The notes: generated by a model from the letters alone, not told the origin. 8,674 nucleotides of DNA from an uncultured Caulobacteraceae bacterium (GCA_937952995.1 CALFYB010000095.1:1-8674); one strand, 5' to 3'. Shown: positions 1 through 5,444, counted from the stretch's first letter. Translations and numbers: made by a program.

Positions 1-117
1 CCCCCACCCGTCTTCCCCGCGCAGGCGGGGATCCAGAACAGGGCCAACCGGCCGTTGGAGCTCCGCAGGTCTGGGCCCCCGCCTGCGCGGGGGATGCGGA
101 TGAGGGAGAGAGGATCA
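1..117. repeat. BIME-like palindromic repeat, copy 1 of 2
   Basis: The first of two nearly identical stretches of about 117 bp; the second begins exactly 180 bp later. Each contains two inverted REP-like units. The left unit (15-30) reads CCCCGCGCAGGCGGGG and is itself a hairpin with a 6-bp stem and a GCAG loop. The right unit (77-92) is its exact reverse complement, so the two arms can also pair as a 16-bp stem around a 46-bp centre. Weaker pairing extends inward (atccaga against tctgggc). In this copy the centre holds another dyad, CCAAC-cggcc-GTTGG (44-58). The layout matches bacterial interspersed mosaic elements, which are intergenic and non-coding. The window begins inside or at the edge of this copy, so further copies may lie upstream. 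No REP-associated tyrosine transposase is in the window. Confidence 0.8.
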
Positions 118-180
118 CGCCTGCTCCGATCTCTTCATCCCCATCCTTTCGAATGACGATGATGCTGCACCCGCGTCTCC

Positions 181-297
181 CCCCCACCCGTCTTCCCCGC
201 GCAGGCGGGGATCCAGAACAGGGCCAACCGGCCGTCGGAGCTCCGTAGGTCTGGGCCCCCGCCTGCGCGGGGGATGCGGATAAGCGGAGAAGATCAC
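181..297. repeat. BIME-like palindromic repeat, copy 2 of 2
   Basis: This copy matches copy 1 almost base for base over about 100 bp. Its inverted 16-bp arms lie at 195-210 and 257-272. It differs by a T-to-C change at 236, a C-to-T change at 247 and a short variable tail after about 280. The first change weakens the central CCAAC/GTTGG dyad that is perfect in copy 1, while both 16-bp arms are unchanged. The 63 bases between the copies (118-180) are not repeated after copy 2, so this is a duplicated element with a spacer rather than a longer tandem array. The repeat ends about 115 bp before the diiron gene. Confidence 0.8.
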
Positions 298-414
298 AAA
301 CCTGACGCCTGCGTCATTTTCGCTTGACGGAAAAGCGAGGCTGAGTCTCCATAGCCTATCCATTCCGTCGGCTGGGCCGGGCGGGATCAAACCTCTTTGT
401 ATAAGGGTGCTGCG
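298..414 (+). promoter_or_regulatory. Upstream region of the diiron gene
   Basis: This stretch lies between the repeats and the ATG at 415. TTGACG at 324-329 is a perfect match to the housekeeping -35 consensus of Caulobacter-type sigma factors. No convincing -10 sits 16-18 bases downstream; the AT-rich bases around 348-360 are the only candidates, so the promoter call is weak. The -35 lies in a small inverted repeat (TCGCTT at 320-325, AAGCGA at 333-338). A GAGTC site, a possible CcrM methylation target, lies at 343-347. AAGGG at 403-407 is the ribosome binding site for the gene. Confidence 0.3.
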
Positions 415-1542
415 ATGACCGATAAGAACATCACCAAGGACGCCATGTACGACGCCGTGGCCCCGGACGATTTTGAATCGATGCTGGAGCTGGACCGGTA
501 CAACAACCGCTCCTCCGCCTTCGACAAGATCATTGCCGCGACCCACGACCATTTCTGGGATCCACTGGACACCAAATATATCGACTTCAACGAGCCCTTC
601 GACATGGAGAACGAGCCCCTCGTTCCCGAAGAGATGATCGCCGCGCTGCAGACCGACTATGTGTCCAACCACCTGTCGGACCCCAAGGAGCGCACGCGCT
701 TCATCAACACCATGGTCCTGCACAATTTCTCGTCCATCCTGCATGGCGAGCAGGGCGCGCTGAACCTGTCGGCCTCGCTTTGCCACGTGCTCAAGGACCA
801 GGGCGCGCAGGAATATGCCGCCAACCAGACCCGCGAAGAGGCCCGCCACGTCACCGGCTTTGCCAAATATATCAAGACCCGTTGGGGCCGTCCGCTGGAA
901 TGCGGCCCGGTGCTGAAGGACCTACTGGTCGAGATCATCCACGCTCCCGAAGTCTATAAGAAGATCATCGGCATGCAGATGCTGGTCGAGGGCCTGGCCA
1001 TGGGGGCCTTTGCCAGCTTCTACAACAACATCCGCGACCCCTTGGGCAAGAAGCTCCTGCAGTTGGTCATGACCGACGAGGCCTTCCACCACAAGTTCGG
1101 CAAGATCTGGGCTGACCGCACGGTGCCCAAGCTCGACCCCGAAGAGCACGCGATCATCGAGGACTGGGCGGCTCACTGCTTCCAGACCCTGCTGTTCAAT
1201 CTGGTCTCACCGACACAGCAGATGGCGCTCTATGCCGACTTCGGCCTCGACGGCATGAAGGTTATCGAAGAGTTCCAGAAGGTCATGACCGACGATGTGC
1301 GCCGCGAAAGCATGCGCGAGTCGGCCAACATCTTCCGCGTGCTGATCAAGACCCTGCTCAATGCCGGGATCATCACCGACCGCACCCGCGCCTTCTACGG
1401 CATGTATGTCGATATGGAGGAGCTGAAGCTCGAGGGTGATCGCATGGTCGGTGACGATATTGCCGAAGATGGCATCCGTTATCTGCAGGCCATCAACTTT
1501 AAGGACCGGGTGGTCGAGTCCATCCGCGTGGCCGCCGAATAG
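415..1542 (+). CDS. Ferritin-like diiron domain protein, probable oxidase or oxygenase
   Basis: A 375-residue protein with the ligand pattern of a four-helix-bundle carboxylate diiron site: Glu112 (HGEQGAL), Glu142 and His145 (EEARH, an ExxH motif), Glu192 (VEGLAMG), and Glu222 and His225 (DEAFHH, the second ExxH). This order is shared by ferritin-like oxygenases, ribonucleotide reductase R2-like proteins and AurF-type N-oxygenases, and all six ligands are present. No signal peptide or membrane segment is visible, so it is probably cytoplasmic. The ATG at 415 is preferred over an in-frame TTG at 397 because AAGGG lies seven bases before it. The gene has its own upstream region and a strong terminator, so it appears monocistronic. 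Substrate and reaction cannot be told from sequence; a stress-related oxidase is as possible as a biosynthetic oxygenase. Confidence 0.8.
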   Translation: MTDKNITKDAMYDAVAPDDFESMLELDRYNNRSSAFDKIIAATHDHFWDPLDTKYIDFNEPFDMENEPLVPEEMIAALQTDYVSNHLSDPKERTRFINTMVLHNFSSILHGEQGALNLSASLCHVLKDQGAQEYAANQTREEARHVTGFAKYIKTRWGRPLECGPVLKDLLVEIIHAPEVYKKIIGMQMLVEGLAMGAFASFYNNIRDPLGKKLLQLVMTDEAFHHKFGKIWADRTVPKLDPEEHAIIEDWAAHCFQTLLFNLVSPTQQMALYADFGLDGMKVIEEFQKVMTDDVRRESMRESANIFRVLIKTLLNAGIITDRTRAFYGMYVDMEELKLEGDRMVGDDIAEDGIRYLQAINFKDRVVESIRVAAE

Positions 1543-1568
1543 GCCCACGGCGCTTTAAAGCCGCATAG

Positions 1569-1603
1569 AAACGCCCCGCCTGTCCGACTGGCGGGGCGTT
1601 TTT
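1569..1603 (+). terminator. Intrinsic terminator after the diiron gene
   Basis: A perfect stem pairs ACGCCCCGCC (1571-1580) with GGCGGGGCGT (1590-1599) around a nine-base loop. Flanking A and T bases extend it to 12 bp, and it ends in a run of five T. It begins 26 bases after the diiron gene stop. The flanking A run could let it work weakly on the other strand, but no leftward gene approaches it. Confidence 0.92.
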
Positions 1604-1640
1604 GCGTCTGGGGGCTGGTATTTCATAAAAAATGACACAA

Positions 1641-1656
1641 ATCAGAGTCAACTGAT
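1641..1656. promoter_or_regulatory. Short inverted repeat upstream of the lipocalin gene
   Basis: ATCAG and CTGAT (1641-1645 and 1652-1656) form a 5-bp inverted repeat with a six-base centre. It lies 40 bases before the lipocalin start and contains a GAGTC site (1645-1649). The surrounding 1604-1695 stretch holds an AT-rich tract (1619-1632) that could serve as a promoter -10 region. The repeat is short enough to be chance. If functional, it would be an operator or a methylation-sensitive site. Confidence 0.2.
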
Positions 1657-1695
1657 CCGGACCCGTCATAGGACCTCTGGACGCAGGAGATTGCC

Positions 1696-2280
1696 TTGCC
1701 CCGTTTCGCCCATGTGATCCTTGCCCTTTGCGCGCTGGCCCTGTCATCGGTGAGCCTTGGGACGCAGGCTCTGGCCTCGCCCGTTGGCAATTTCAATGTT
1801 CCAGCCCCGGCCAAGCCGGTGGATATAGACCGTTATGTTGGGCGCTATTACGAGTTGGCCCGCTACGAGAACATCTTCCAGCGTGGCTGCGAGGCGGTCA
1901 GCGCGGACTATAGCAAGATCCCCGGCGGCATGGTCCGCATCGTCAATATCTGCCACGATAAGGGCATGGATGGCCCCGCCCGTTCGGTCAATGGCCGCGC
2001 CAAGCTGGTCGAAGGCAGCCGCAATGCCAAGTTCAAGGTCTCGTTTCTCGGTCCCGCCTTCTTAGGCGATTATTGGGTCCTAGACCGGGCTGAGGACTAT
2101 AGCTGGGCGATTGTCAGCGACCGCTCGGGCAAGTTCCTTTGGCTACTCCATCGCCAACCCACCCCCGGTCCCGCCGAGATCGCCTTCCTCGTCAGCCGCG
2201 CCAAGACCCTCGGCTTCAACACCGCCCTGCTGCGCTTCACCAAGCAGGCTCCCTTGGCCAAGAGCGAGGCGGCGCGCTAG
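1696..2280 (+). CDS. blc: Secreted lipocalin, Blc family
   Basis: A 194-residue protein of the bacterial Blc/apolipoprotein D type, which binds fatty acids or lysophospholipids in the cell envelope. The first 27 residues are a Sec signal peptide with cleavage expected after Ala-Leu-Ala27. The lipocalin core starts with GRYYELARYENIFQRGC (49-65), corresponding to GTWYEIAR in E. coli Blc, and continues with the FLGPAFLGDYWVLD strand and the FLWLLHRQPTP segment typical of the family. Cys65 and Cys86 could form a disulfide. Unlike E. coli Blc there is no usable lipobox: the only signal-peptide Cys (12) follows Leu, so the product is more likely soluble and periplasmic. The start is TTG, chosen because AGGAG (1685-1689) lies six bases upstream and it gives the complete signal peptide. 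It is followed 39 bases later by mmcB and may share its transcript. Confidence 0.9.
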   Translation: MPRFAHVILALCALALSSVSLGTQALASPVGNFNVPAPAKPVDIDRYVGRYYELARYENIFQRGCEAVSADYSKIPGGMVRIVNICHDKGMDGPARSVNGRAKLVEGSRNAKFKVSFLGPAFLGDYWVLDRAEDYSWAIVSDRSGKFLWLLHRQPTPGPAEIAFLVSRAKTLGFNTALLRFTKQAPLAKSEAAR

Positions 2281-2319
2281 CCCCTTGCAAAACGAACAAA
2301 TCCAGAACAAACTATAGCG

Positions 2320-2775
2320 ATGGAAATTGTTCTCGATATTGCCCGGGCGAGCGGGACCGTGGGCTTGCGGCCTCAGACGACGCAGATCGTGACGCGTGGG
2401 GCGGCTCGGCTGCTGATTGGGCTGGGTTATGCGCCGGTGGCAGAGGTCAGTCTGCCCAATGGACGGCGGGCCGATCTGATGGGGCTAGGGCGGCGCGGCG
2501 AGATCGTCATTGTCGAGGTCAAGTCCTCGCTGGAAGACTTTAGGACCGACCAGAAATGGGGCGACTATCTGCCCTTTTGTGATCATTTCTATTTCGCCGT
2601 CGCGCCGGAATTTCCGCAGCACATCTTGCCGGAGGGGCCAGGCCTGATCGTCGCTGATGGCTTTGACGGAGCGGTTCTGACTCCGGCCACCCCTGCGCCC
2701 TTGGCCCCCGCCCGTCGTAAGGCCTTGACGCTGGCCTTTGCCCGGCTCGCCGCCCTTCGCCGCTTGGACGTCTAG
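2320..2775 (+). CDS. mmcB: MmcB-family DNA repair nuclease-like protein
   Basis: A 151-residue protein of the alphaproteobacterial MmcB family (DUF-type, PD-(D/E)XK nuclease fold). Caulobacter MmcB has been linked to resistance to mitomycin C and other DNA damage. Conserved nuclease residues are visible: Glu42, Asp52 in GRRADLMGLG, and Glu66-Val-Lys68 in the IVEVKSS motif. The block SSLEDFRTDQKWGDY (69-83) and the segment FCDHFYFAVAPEFP follow, both characteristic of the family. The C-terminal third is Ala/Pro/Arg-rich and less conserved. The ATG at 2320 has no Shine-Dalgarno sequence in the preceding 20 bases, so the mRNA is either leaderless or translated by read-through from the lipocalin gene. 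No LexA box was recognised upstream, so SOS control is not supported here. Confidence 0.9.
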   Translation: MEIVLDIARASGTVGLRPQTTQIVTRGAARLLIGLGYAPVAEVSLPNGRRADLMGLGRRGEIVIVEVKSSLEDFRTDQKWGDYLPFCDHFYFAVAPEFPQHILPEGPGLIVADGFDGAVLTPATPAPLAPARRKALTLAFARLAALRRLDV

Positions 2776-2818
2776 CGCCCCTCTAGTGAGCGGCCCCATC
2801 ATCGGCTAGGCTGAGTCC

Positions 2819-3151
2819 ATGGACGCCAAAGACCGCAAAGCCGCCATCGCCGCCTATAAGGAAATCAAGACCCCTGCCGGGGTCTTTGCCGTGCGCTGCG
2901 CGGTGGACGGTCAGTTTTGGGTGATGGAAAGTCGGCACCTCGACACCCACCAGACCAGCCTCTGGTTCTCGCTACGCATGGGCAGCTATCCTGACCGCAC
3001 CTTGCAAGCCGCGTGGAAGACCCATGGCGAGGTGGCCTTTCGCTTTGAGGTGCTGGAAACCCTAGCCGAAGACATTTCACCGTCGATGGTGCGCACAGAG
3101 TTAAAGCGCCTGTCGCGGGCGTGGAAAGACCGGTTAAGCGCCCAAGCCTAA
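2819..3151 (+). CDS. Small GIY-YIG-like nuclease family protein
   Basis: A 110-residue protein resembling a family of small alphaproteobacterial proteins annotated as GIY-YIG nucleases (AGVFAVRC, then FWVMESRHLD, then LQAAWKTHGEVAFRFEVLE). Gly21-Val-Phe23 would correspond to GIY, Trp34-Val-Met36 to YIG, and Glu77 to the catalytic metal-binding Glu. The match is degenerate: the second motif has Met where the family has Gly, so activity is uncertain. The C-terminus (90-110) is basic and helical. The ATG at 2819 lies 43 bases after mmcB and is preceded only by a weak purine tract (GGCTGAG), with a GAGTC site ending two bases before the start. The stop overlaps the stop of the convergent regulator by four bases. 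Its position after mmcB suggests co-transcription, but no shared function is proven. Confidence 0.7.
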   Translation: MDAKDRKAAIAAYKEIKTPAGVFAVRCAVDGQFWVMESRHLDTHQTSLWFSLRMGSYPDRTLQAAWKTHGEVAFRFEVLETLAEDISPSMVRTELKRLSRAWKDRLSAQA

Positions 3152-3705
3152 CGCGGAGCGCGCTTGGCCAAGATCCGCTGCAGGGTCCGGCGGTGCATAT
3201 TGAGACGCCGCGCCGTCTCCGAAACATTGTGGCCGCACAGTTCATAGACTCGCTGAATATGTTCCCAGCGCACCCGGTCGGCGGACATCGGATTTTCTGG
3301 CGGTGCCGGGCTGTGATCCTTCTGGGCCAAGAGGGCCTTGGCCACATCATCGGCATCGGCAGGCTTGGGCAGATAGTCCAGAGCCCCCGCCTTCACCGCC
3401 GCCACAGCGGTGGCGATATTGCCATAGCCGGTCAGCATAACCACGCGCGCATCGGGCCGGGCGGCATGGATGGCTTCGACCACCGTAAGGCCGCTGCCGT
3501 CCTCAAGCCGCAGATCTAAAACCGCATAGGCTGGGGCCTTGACCTTTACGGCGGCAACCGCTTCGGCAACGGTGGCGACGAGGATGGGTTCAAAGCCCCG
3601 CTGTTCTAGGGCGCGGCCAAGGCGGGTGCGCAGTGGCGCATCATCATCAAGGACCAACAGGCTCTTGTCGGCCAGTTCAGCGACGGCAGCGGTAAGGTCG
3701 GTCAT
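3148..3705 (-). CDS. regA: RegA/ActR/PrrA-family redox response regulator
   Basis: A 185-residue two-domain regulator of the RegA/PrrA/ActR family, which controls respiration, carbon and nitrogen fixation and other redox-linked genes. The receiver domain (about 15-130) has the acidic pocket Asp20-Asp22, phospho-acceptor Asp64 (YAVLDLRLEDG), Thr92 (MLTGYG) and Lys114 (LPKP). A short linker leads to a Fis-type helix-turn-helix (about 143-182), where NVSETARRLNMHRRTLQRIL is the family's DNA-recognition segment. Total length matches the family (about 185). The ATG at 3705 follows AAGGGGG by six bases. The cognate sensor kinase (RegB/ActS) normally lies nearby but is not in this window, so the gene is locally unpaired. 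The 68-base gap upstream contains the short dyad TAAGG-c-CCTTA (3735-3745), a possible binding site. Confidence 0.92.
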   Translation of the reverse strand: MTDLTAAVAELADKSLLVLDDDAPLRTRLGRALEQRGFEPILVATVAEAVAAVKVKAPAYAVLDLRLEDGSGLTVVEAIHAARPDARVVMLTGYGNIATAVAAVKAGALDYLPKPADADDVAKALLAQKDHSPAPPENPMSADRVRWEHIQRVYELCGHNVSETARRLNMHRRTLQRILAKRAPR

Positions 3706-3773
3706 GAATCCCCCTTAAATTTCTAGGGTTACTTTAAGGCCCTTATGGCCACAGATGCAAACGAGACGAGAGC

Positions 3774-3995
3774 TTAGGCTATGATATCTGGGGTCAATCG
3801 GTCTTCGAGACGCGAAATAAGGTCCCGAAGGCCAAGTTTTTTCCGTTTCAGGCGGGTGATCAGCAGCAGGTCGGGCTGAGGCATGGTCTCAAGCGCTATG
3901 ATCGATGCGTCGAGATCCTGATGTTCCTGCCGAAACAGGTTGATCTGGGCCTTGATGGCGCTGTCCGAATCCGTGGTCGGTTCGTCATCATTCAT
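3774..3995 (-). CDS. YdcH/DUF465 small protein, long form
   Basis: A 73-residue DUF465 (YdcH) protein: a short helical hairpin of unknown function, widespread in proteobacteria. The signature is HQDLDASIIALE (about 30-41) followed by LITRLKRKKLGLRDLISRLE (about 45-64). An acidic N-terminal extension of about 15 residues (MNDDEPTTDSDS) makes it longer than the usual 55-60. ATG at 3995 is preceded by an AAGGG tract (4009-4005) about nine bases away. It lies 68 bases upstream of the regA-like gene on the same strand, with no terminator between them, so the two may be co-transcribed. A good sigma-70 promoter and a leader hairpin lie just upstream. It aligns well with the second DUF465 gene at 5258, including H..LD, LKR.KL and the final I..L. 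Confidence 0.85.
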   Translation of the reverse strand: MNDDEPTTDSDSAIKAQINLFRQEHQDLDASIIALETMPQPDLLLITRLKRKKLGLRDLISRLEDRLTPDIIA

Positions 3996-4011
3996 GCTGA
4001 CACACCCTTAA

Positions 4012-4030
4012 CGACCGGCTTGGTCGGTCG
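4012..4030 (-). promoter_or_regulatory. Leader inverted repeat of the DUF465 gene
   Basis: CGACCG (4012-4017) and CGGTCG (4025-4030) form a perfect 6-bp inverted repeat with a seven-base centre. On the gene's strand it reads CGACCG-ACCAAGC-CGGTCG and includes the nine-base motif CCGACCAAG. It lies 16 bases upstream of the ATG at 3995 and would fall at the start of the transcript from the promoter at 4034-4061. No T run follows, so it is not an intrinsic terminator. An mRNA leader hairpin or an operator are both possible. The same motif stands before the other DUF465 gene. Confidence 0.45.
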
Positions 4031-4033
4031 CCG

Positions 4034-4061
4034 ATCATAGCAAACCCAACCCTTGGTTCAA
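4034..4061 (-). promoter_or_regulatory. Sigma-70-type promoter for the DUF465 gene (and regA)
   Basis: On the minus strand, TTGAAC (4061-4056) is followed after 16 bases by TATGAT (4039-4034), each close to the -35 and -10 consensus. Transcription would begin near 4027, about 30 bases before the DUF465 start. The -35 overlaps the stop codon of the DUF2390 gene, so this internal promoter would separate the DUF465/regA pair from the ubiX operon. Confidence 0.5.
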
Positions 4062-4519
4062 AGGGACTGTGACAGCCCCATGAGGGTGTTTGGGGGGGCT
4101 GATGAAGACCAAAGCGCCGTTGCCTGTTCCAATGCCTGCTGGGCCGAGACGGAGCCGGACGGGGTGATGGGGGCTAAGGCCTCAAGGGACAGCATAAGCG
4201 TCTGTTCAGCGGCGAGTTCCACCGCCTTGACCTGATCGCGCAGGGCCTCACGCACATCATCGGCCACCCCATCAAAGGCAGGCTTTAGGGCGCGGCGAAC
4301 GGCCCGTACCGGCGTGATAAACGCAGGCTCCCAGCGCTTGGCCAAATCCGCGCCCTTGGCCAGAGTGGCCTCATCAAGGCCTCGCTCGCTTTGCGCTGCC
4401 CAAGCGGCCCAGAGCAGATAAGGTGTGCATTGACCGTGATCATCTTGCAGCGCGAGACAGGCCTGAGCCACGCCGGGCTTGGCATAGGCGTTTAACGCCC
4501 AGTCCCAAAATCGGGTCAT
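4058..4519 (-). CDS. TIGR02444/DUF2390 family protein
   Basis: A 153-residue protein of the uncharacterised TIGR02444 (DUF2390) family. The N-terminus is diagnostic: FWDWALNAYAKPGVAQACLALQ (4-25), then a His-Gly-Gln turn (28-30) and LLWAAWAA (35-42). The rest is predicted to be helical and soluble, with an Ala-rich tail. No catalytic motif or membrane segment is evident. Its ATG overlaps the ubiX stop codon in the sequence ATGA (4516-4519), a layout that usually means translational coupling. A function linked to ubiX or quinone metabolism is suggested by context only. The protein has no known biochemical role. Confidence 0.85.
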   Translation of the reverse strand: MTRFWDWALNAYAKPGVAQACLALQDDHGQCTPYLLWAAWAAQSERGLDEATLAKGADLAKRWEPAFITPVRAVRRALKPAFDGVADDVREALRDQVKAVELAAEQTLMLSLEALAPITPSGSVSAQQALEQATALWSSSAPPNTLMGLSQSL

Positions 4520-5145
4520 AGGCGGTCCGTGGGTTCAGAGGCCTCGATCGGACCAATATCTTCGCCCCAACGCTTAACGCCGCCCCAAGACAGGCCAAAT
4601 AGATCGAGACAACGCCCTACCGACTGGTCGATCAGGTCCTCGAGGGTCTTGGGCCGTGTGTAGAAGGCGGGAAGGGGCGGGGCGATGATCGCGCCCATCT
4701 CGGTCAAGGAGACCATGGTGCGCAGATGCCCCAGATGGAAGGGTGTCTCTCGCACCATCAAGACCAGACGGCGGCGCTCCTTGAGCACCACATCGGCGGC
4801 GCGGGTCAAAAGGGTCGAGGTCACGCCCGCGCCGATCTCGGACATCGTCCGTACCGAGCAGGGGGCCACAATCATGCCGAGGGTCTGGAACGATCCGGAG
4901 GCGATGGAGGCCCCGACATCGCCGATCTTGTGGACCTTGGAGGCCTTAGCGCAGACATCCGCGACGGTGAGGCCTGTCTCCTCGGTCAGGGTCAAGACCG
5001 ATGAGCGCGACATGACCAGATGGCTTTCGACGCCGAGGTCTTGGCAGGCTTCGAGCATGCGAACCCCATAGGCCGCGCCAGAGGCACCGGTGATGGCCAC
5101 GACAAGTCGCTGGGGGACGGAGTGAGGGTCTGCGGGACGGGCCAT
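4516..5145 (-). CDS. ubiX: Flavin prenyltransferase UbiX
   Basis: A 209-residue UbiX. The enzyme attaches a dimethylallyl unit to reduced FMN, making the prenylated-FMN cofactor of UbiD-type decarboxylases in ubiquinone synthesis and aromatic acid metabolism. Visible family features are the Rossmann-like start LVVAITGASGAAYGVRMLEA (GASGA at 20-24), the APCSVRTMSEIGAG segment (about 94-107), the KERRRLVLMVRETP strand bearing the basic residues and Glu of the active site, and the C-terminal P-x-P-x-FY-x-x-P block. Length matches the family (about 190-210). AGGAGG lies four bases before the ATG, slightly close but strong. The gene is divergent from the DUF465 gene at 5258, with 112 bases between the starts. 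The partner ubiD is not in the window. Confidence 0.95.
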   Translation of the reverse strand: MARPADPHSVPQRLVVAITGASGAAYGVRMLEACQDLGVESHLVMSRSSVLTLTEETGLTVADVCAKASKVHKIGDVGASIASGSFQTLGMIVAPCSVRTMSEIGAGVTSTLLTRAADVVLKERRRLVLMVRETPFHLGHLRTMVSLTEMGAIIAPPLPAFYTRPKTLEDLIDQSVGRCLDLFGLSWGGVKRWGEDIGPIEASEPTDRL

Positions 5146-5171
5146 CTAGCCTCCTGAAGCGGTCGCGACGT

Positions 5172-5198
5172 TTGATCGCCAAAGCAACCGATTGTGAT
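5172..5198 (+). promoter_or_regulatory. Candidate promoter for the short DUF465 gene
   Basis: TTGATC (5172-5177) and TGTGAT (5193-5198) are separated by 15 bases. The -10 is weaker than at the other DUF465 gene, but both are followed by exactly six bases and then CCGACCAAG, and the two can be aligned from the -10 onward. That shared geometry, more than the hexamers themselves, supports the call. The promoter would face away from ubiX. Confidence 0.35.
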
Positions 5199-5202
5199 CT
5201 GA

Positions 5203-5220
5203 CGCCGACCAAGGTCGGTG
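5203..5220. promoter_or_regulatory. Inverted repeat with CCGACCAAG between ubiX and the DUF465 gene
   Basis: CCGACC (5205-5210) and GGTCGG (5213-5218) form a 6-bp dyad separated by only AA; a G-T and a C-G pair extend it by two. With a two-base loop it is a better candidate for a protein-binding operator than for an RNA hairpin. It stands 39 bases before the DUF465 ATG and 59 bases from the ubiX ATG, so it could act on either gene. The motif CCGACCAAG recurs upstream of the other DUF465 gene, in the same orientation relative to it. Confidence 0.4.
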
Positions 5221-5257
5221 ATTTACTTCAAGCGCCAATCGCAAGGAGTCGCAACCC

Positions 5258-5425
5258 ATGGCTATTGAAGCGCATATTCGTGAACTCGGTTTCCGACATG
5301 AAAATCTAGATCGCGCCATCCGAGACGAACTGCAACGACCGGCCTCGGATGAATTGCGACTTAGACAGCTGAAGCGTCAAAAACTCAAACTGAAAGAACA
5401 GATCGAAAGCCTGCGCCCGTCCTAA
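5258..5425 (+). CDS. YdcH/DUF465 small protein, short form
   Basis: A 55-residue DUF465 protein. It opens with MAIEAHIRELGFRHENLD, then PASDELRLRQLKRQKLKLKE, and ends IESLRPS, matching the family's His-x-x-Leu-Asp and LKRxKLxLK signature. Length is typical of the family. AAGGAG (5243-5248) is nine bases before the ATG, and a GAGTC site overlaps that ribosome binding site. It is rich in charged residues (Lys, Arg, Glu) and probably a two-helix coiled hairpin. Function unknown. It is convergent with pseC, with only 19 bases between the stop codons. It is a clear paralogue of the DUF465 gene at 3774-3995. Confidence 0.88.
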   Translation: MAIEAHIRELGFRHENLDRAIRDELQRPASDELRLRQLKRQKLKLKEQIESLRPS

Positions 5426-5444
5426 CGGCGGTAGGGTCCGCGCC

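Noticed and set aside
1..297. CRISPR array
   Set aside because: Only two copies of about 117 bp with a single spacer and internal inverted palindromes; there are no short regular repeats and no cas genes.
320..338. Terminator hairpin before the diiron gene
   Set aside because: The stem is six base pairs with no T run and it overlaps a TTGACG promoter element.
115..849. Long open frame on the minus strand across the repeats and the start of the diiron gene
   Set aside because: Its C-terminal part translates the REP-like repeats (the LDPRLRGEDG pattern typical of such shadows) and the rest is antisense to the well-supported diiron gene.
3715..3737. CtrA binding site upstream of the regA-like gene
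   Set aside because: The TTAA tetramers are not seven bases apart as the TTAA-N7-TTAA consensus requires.
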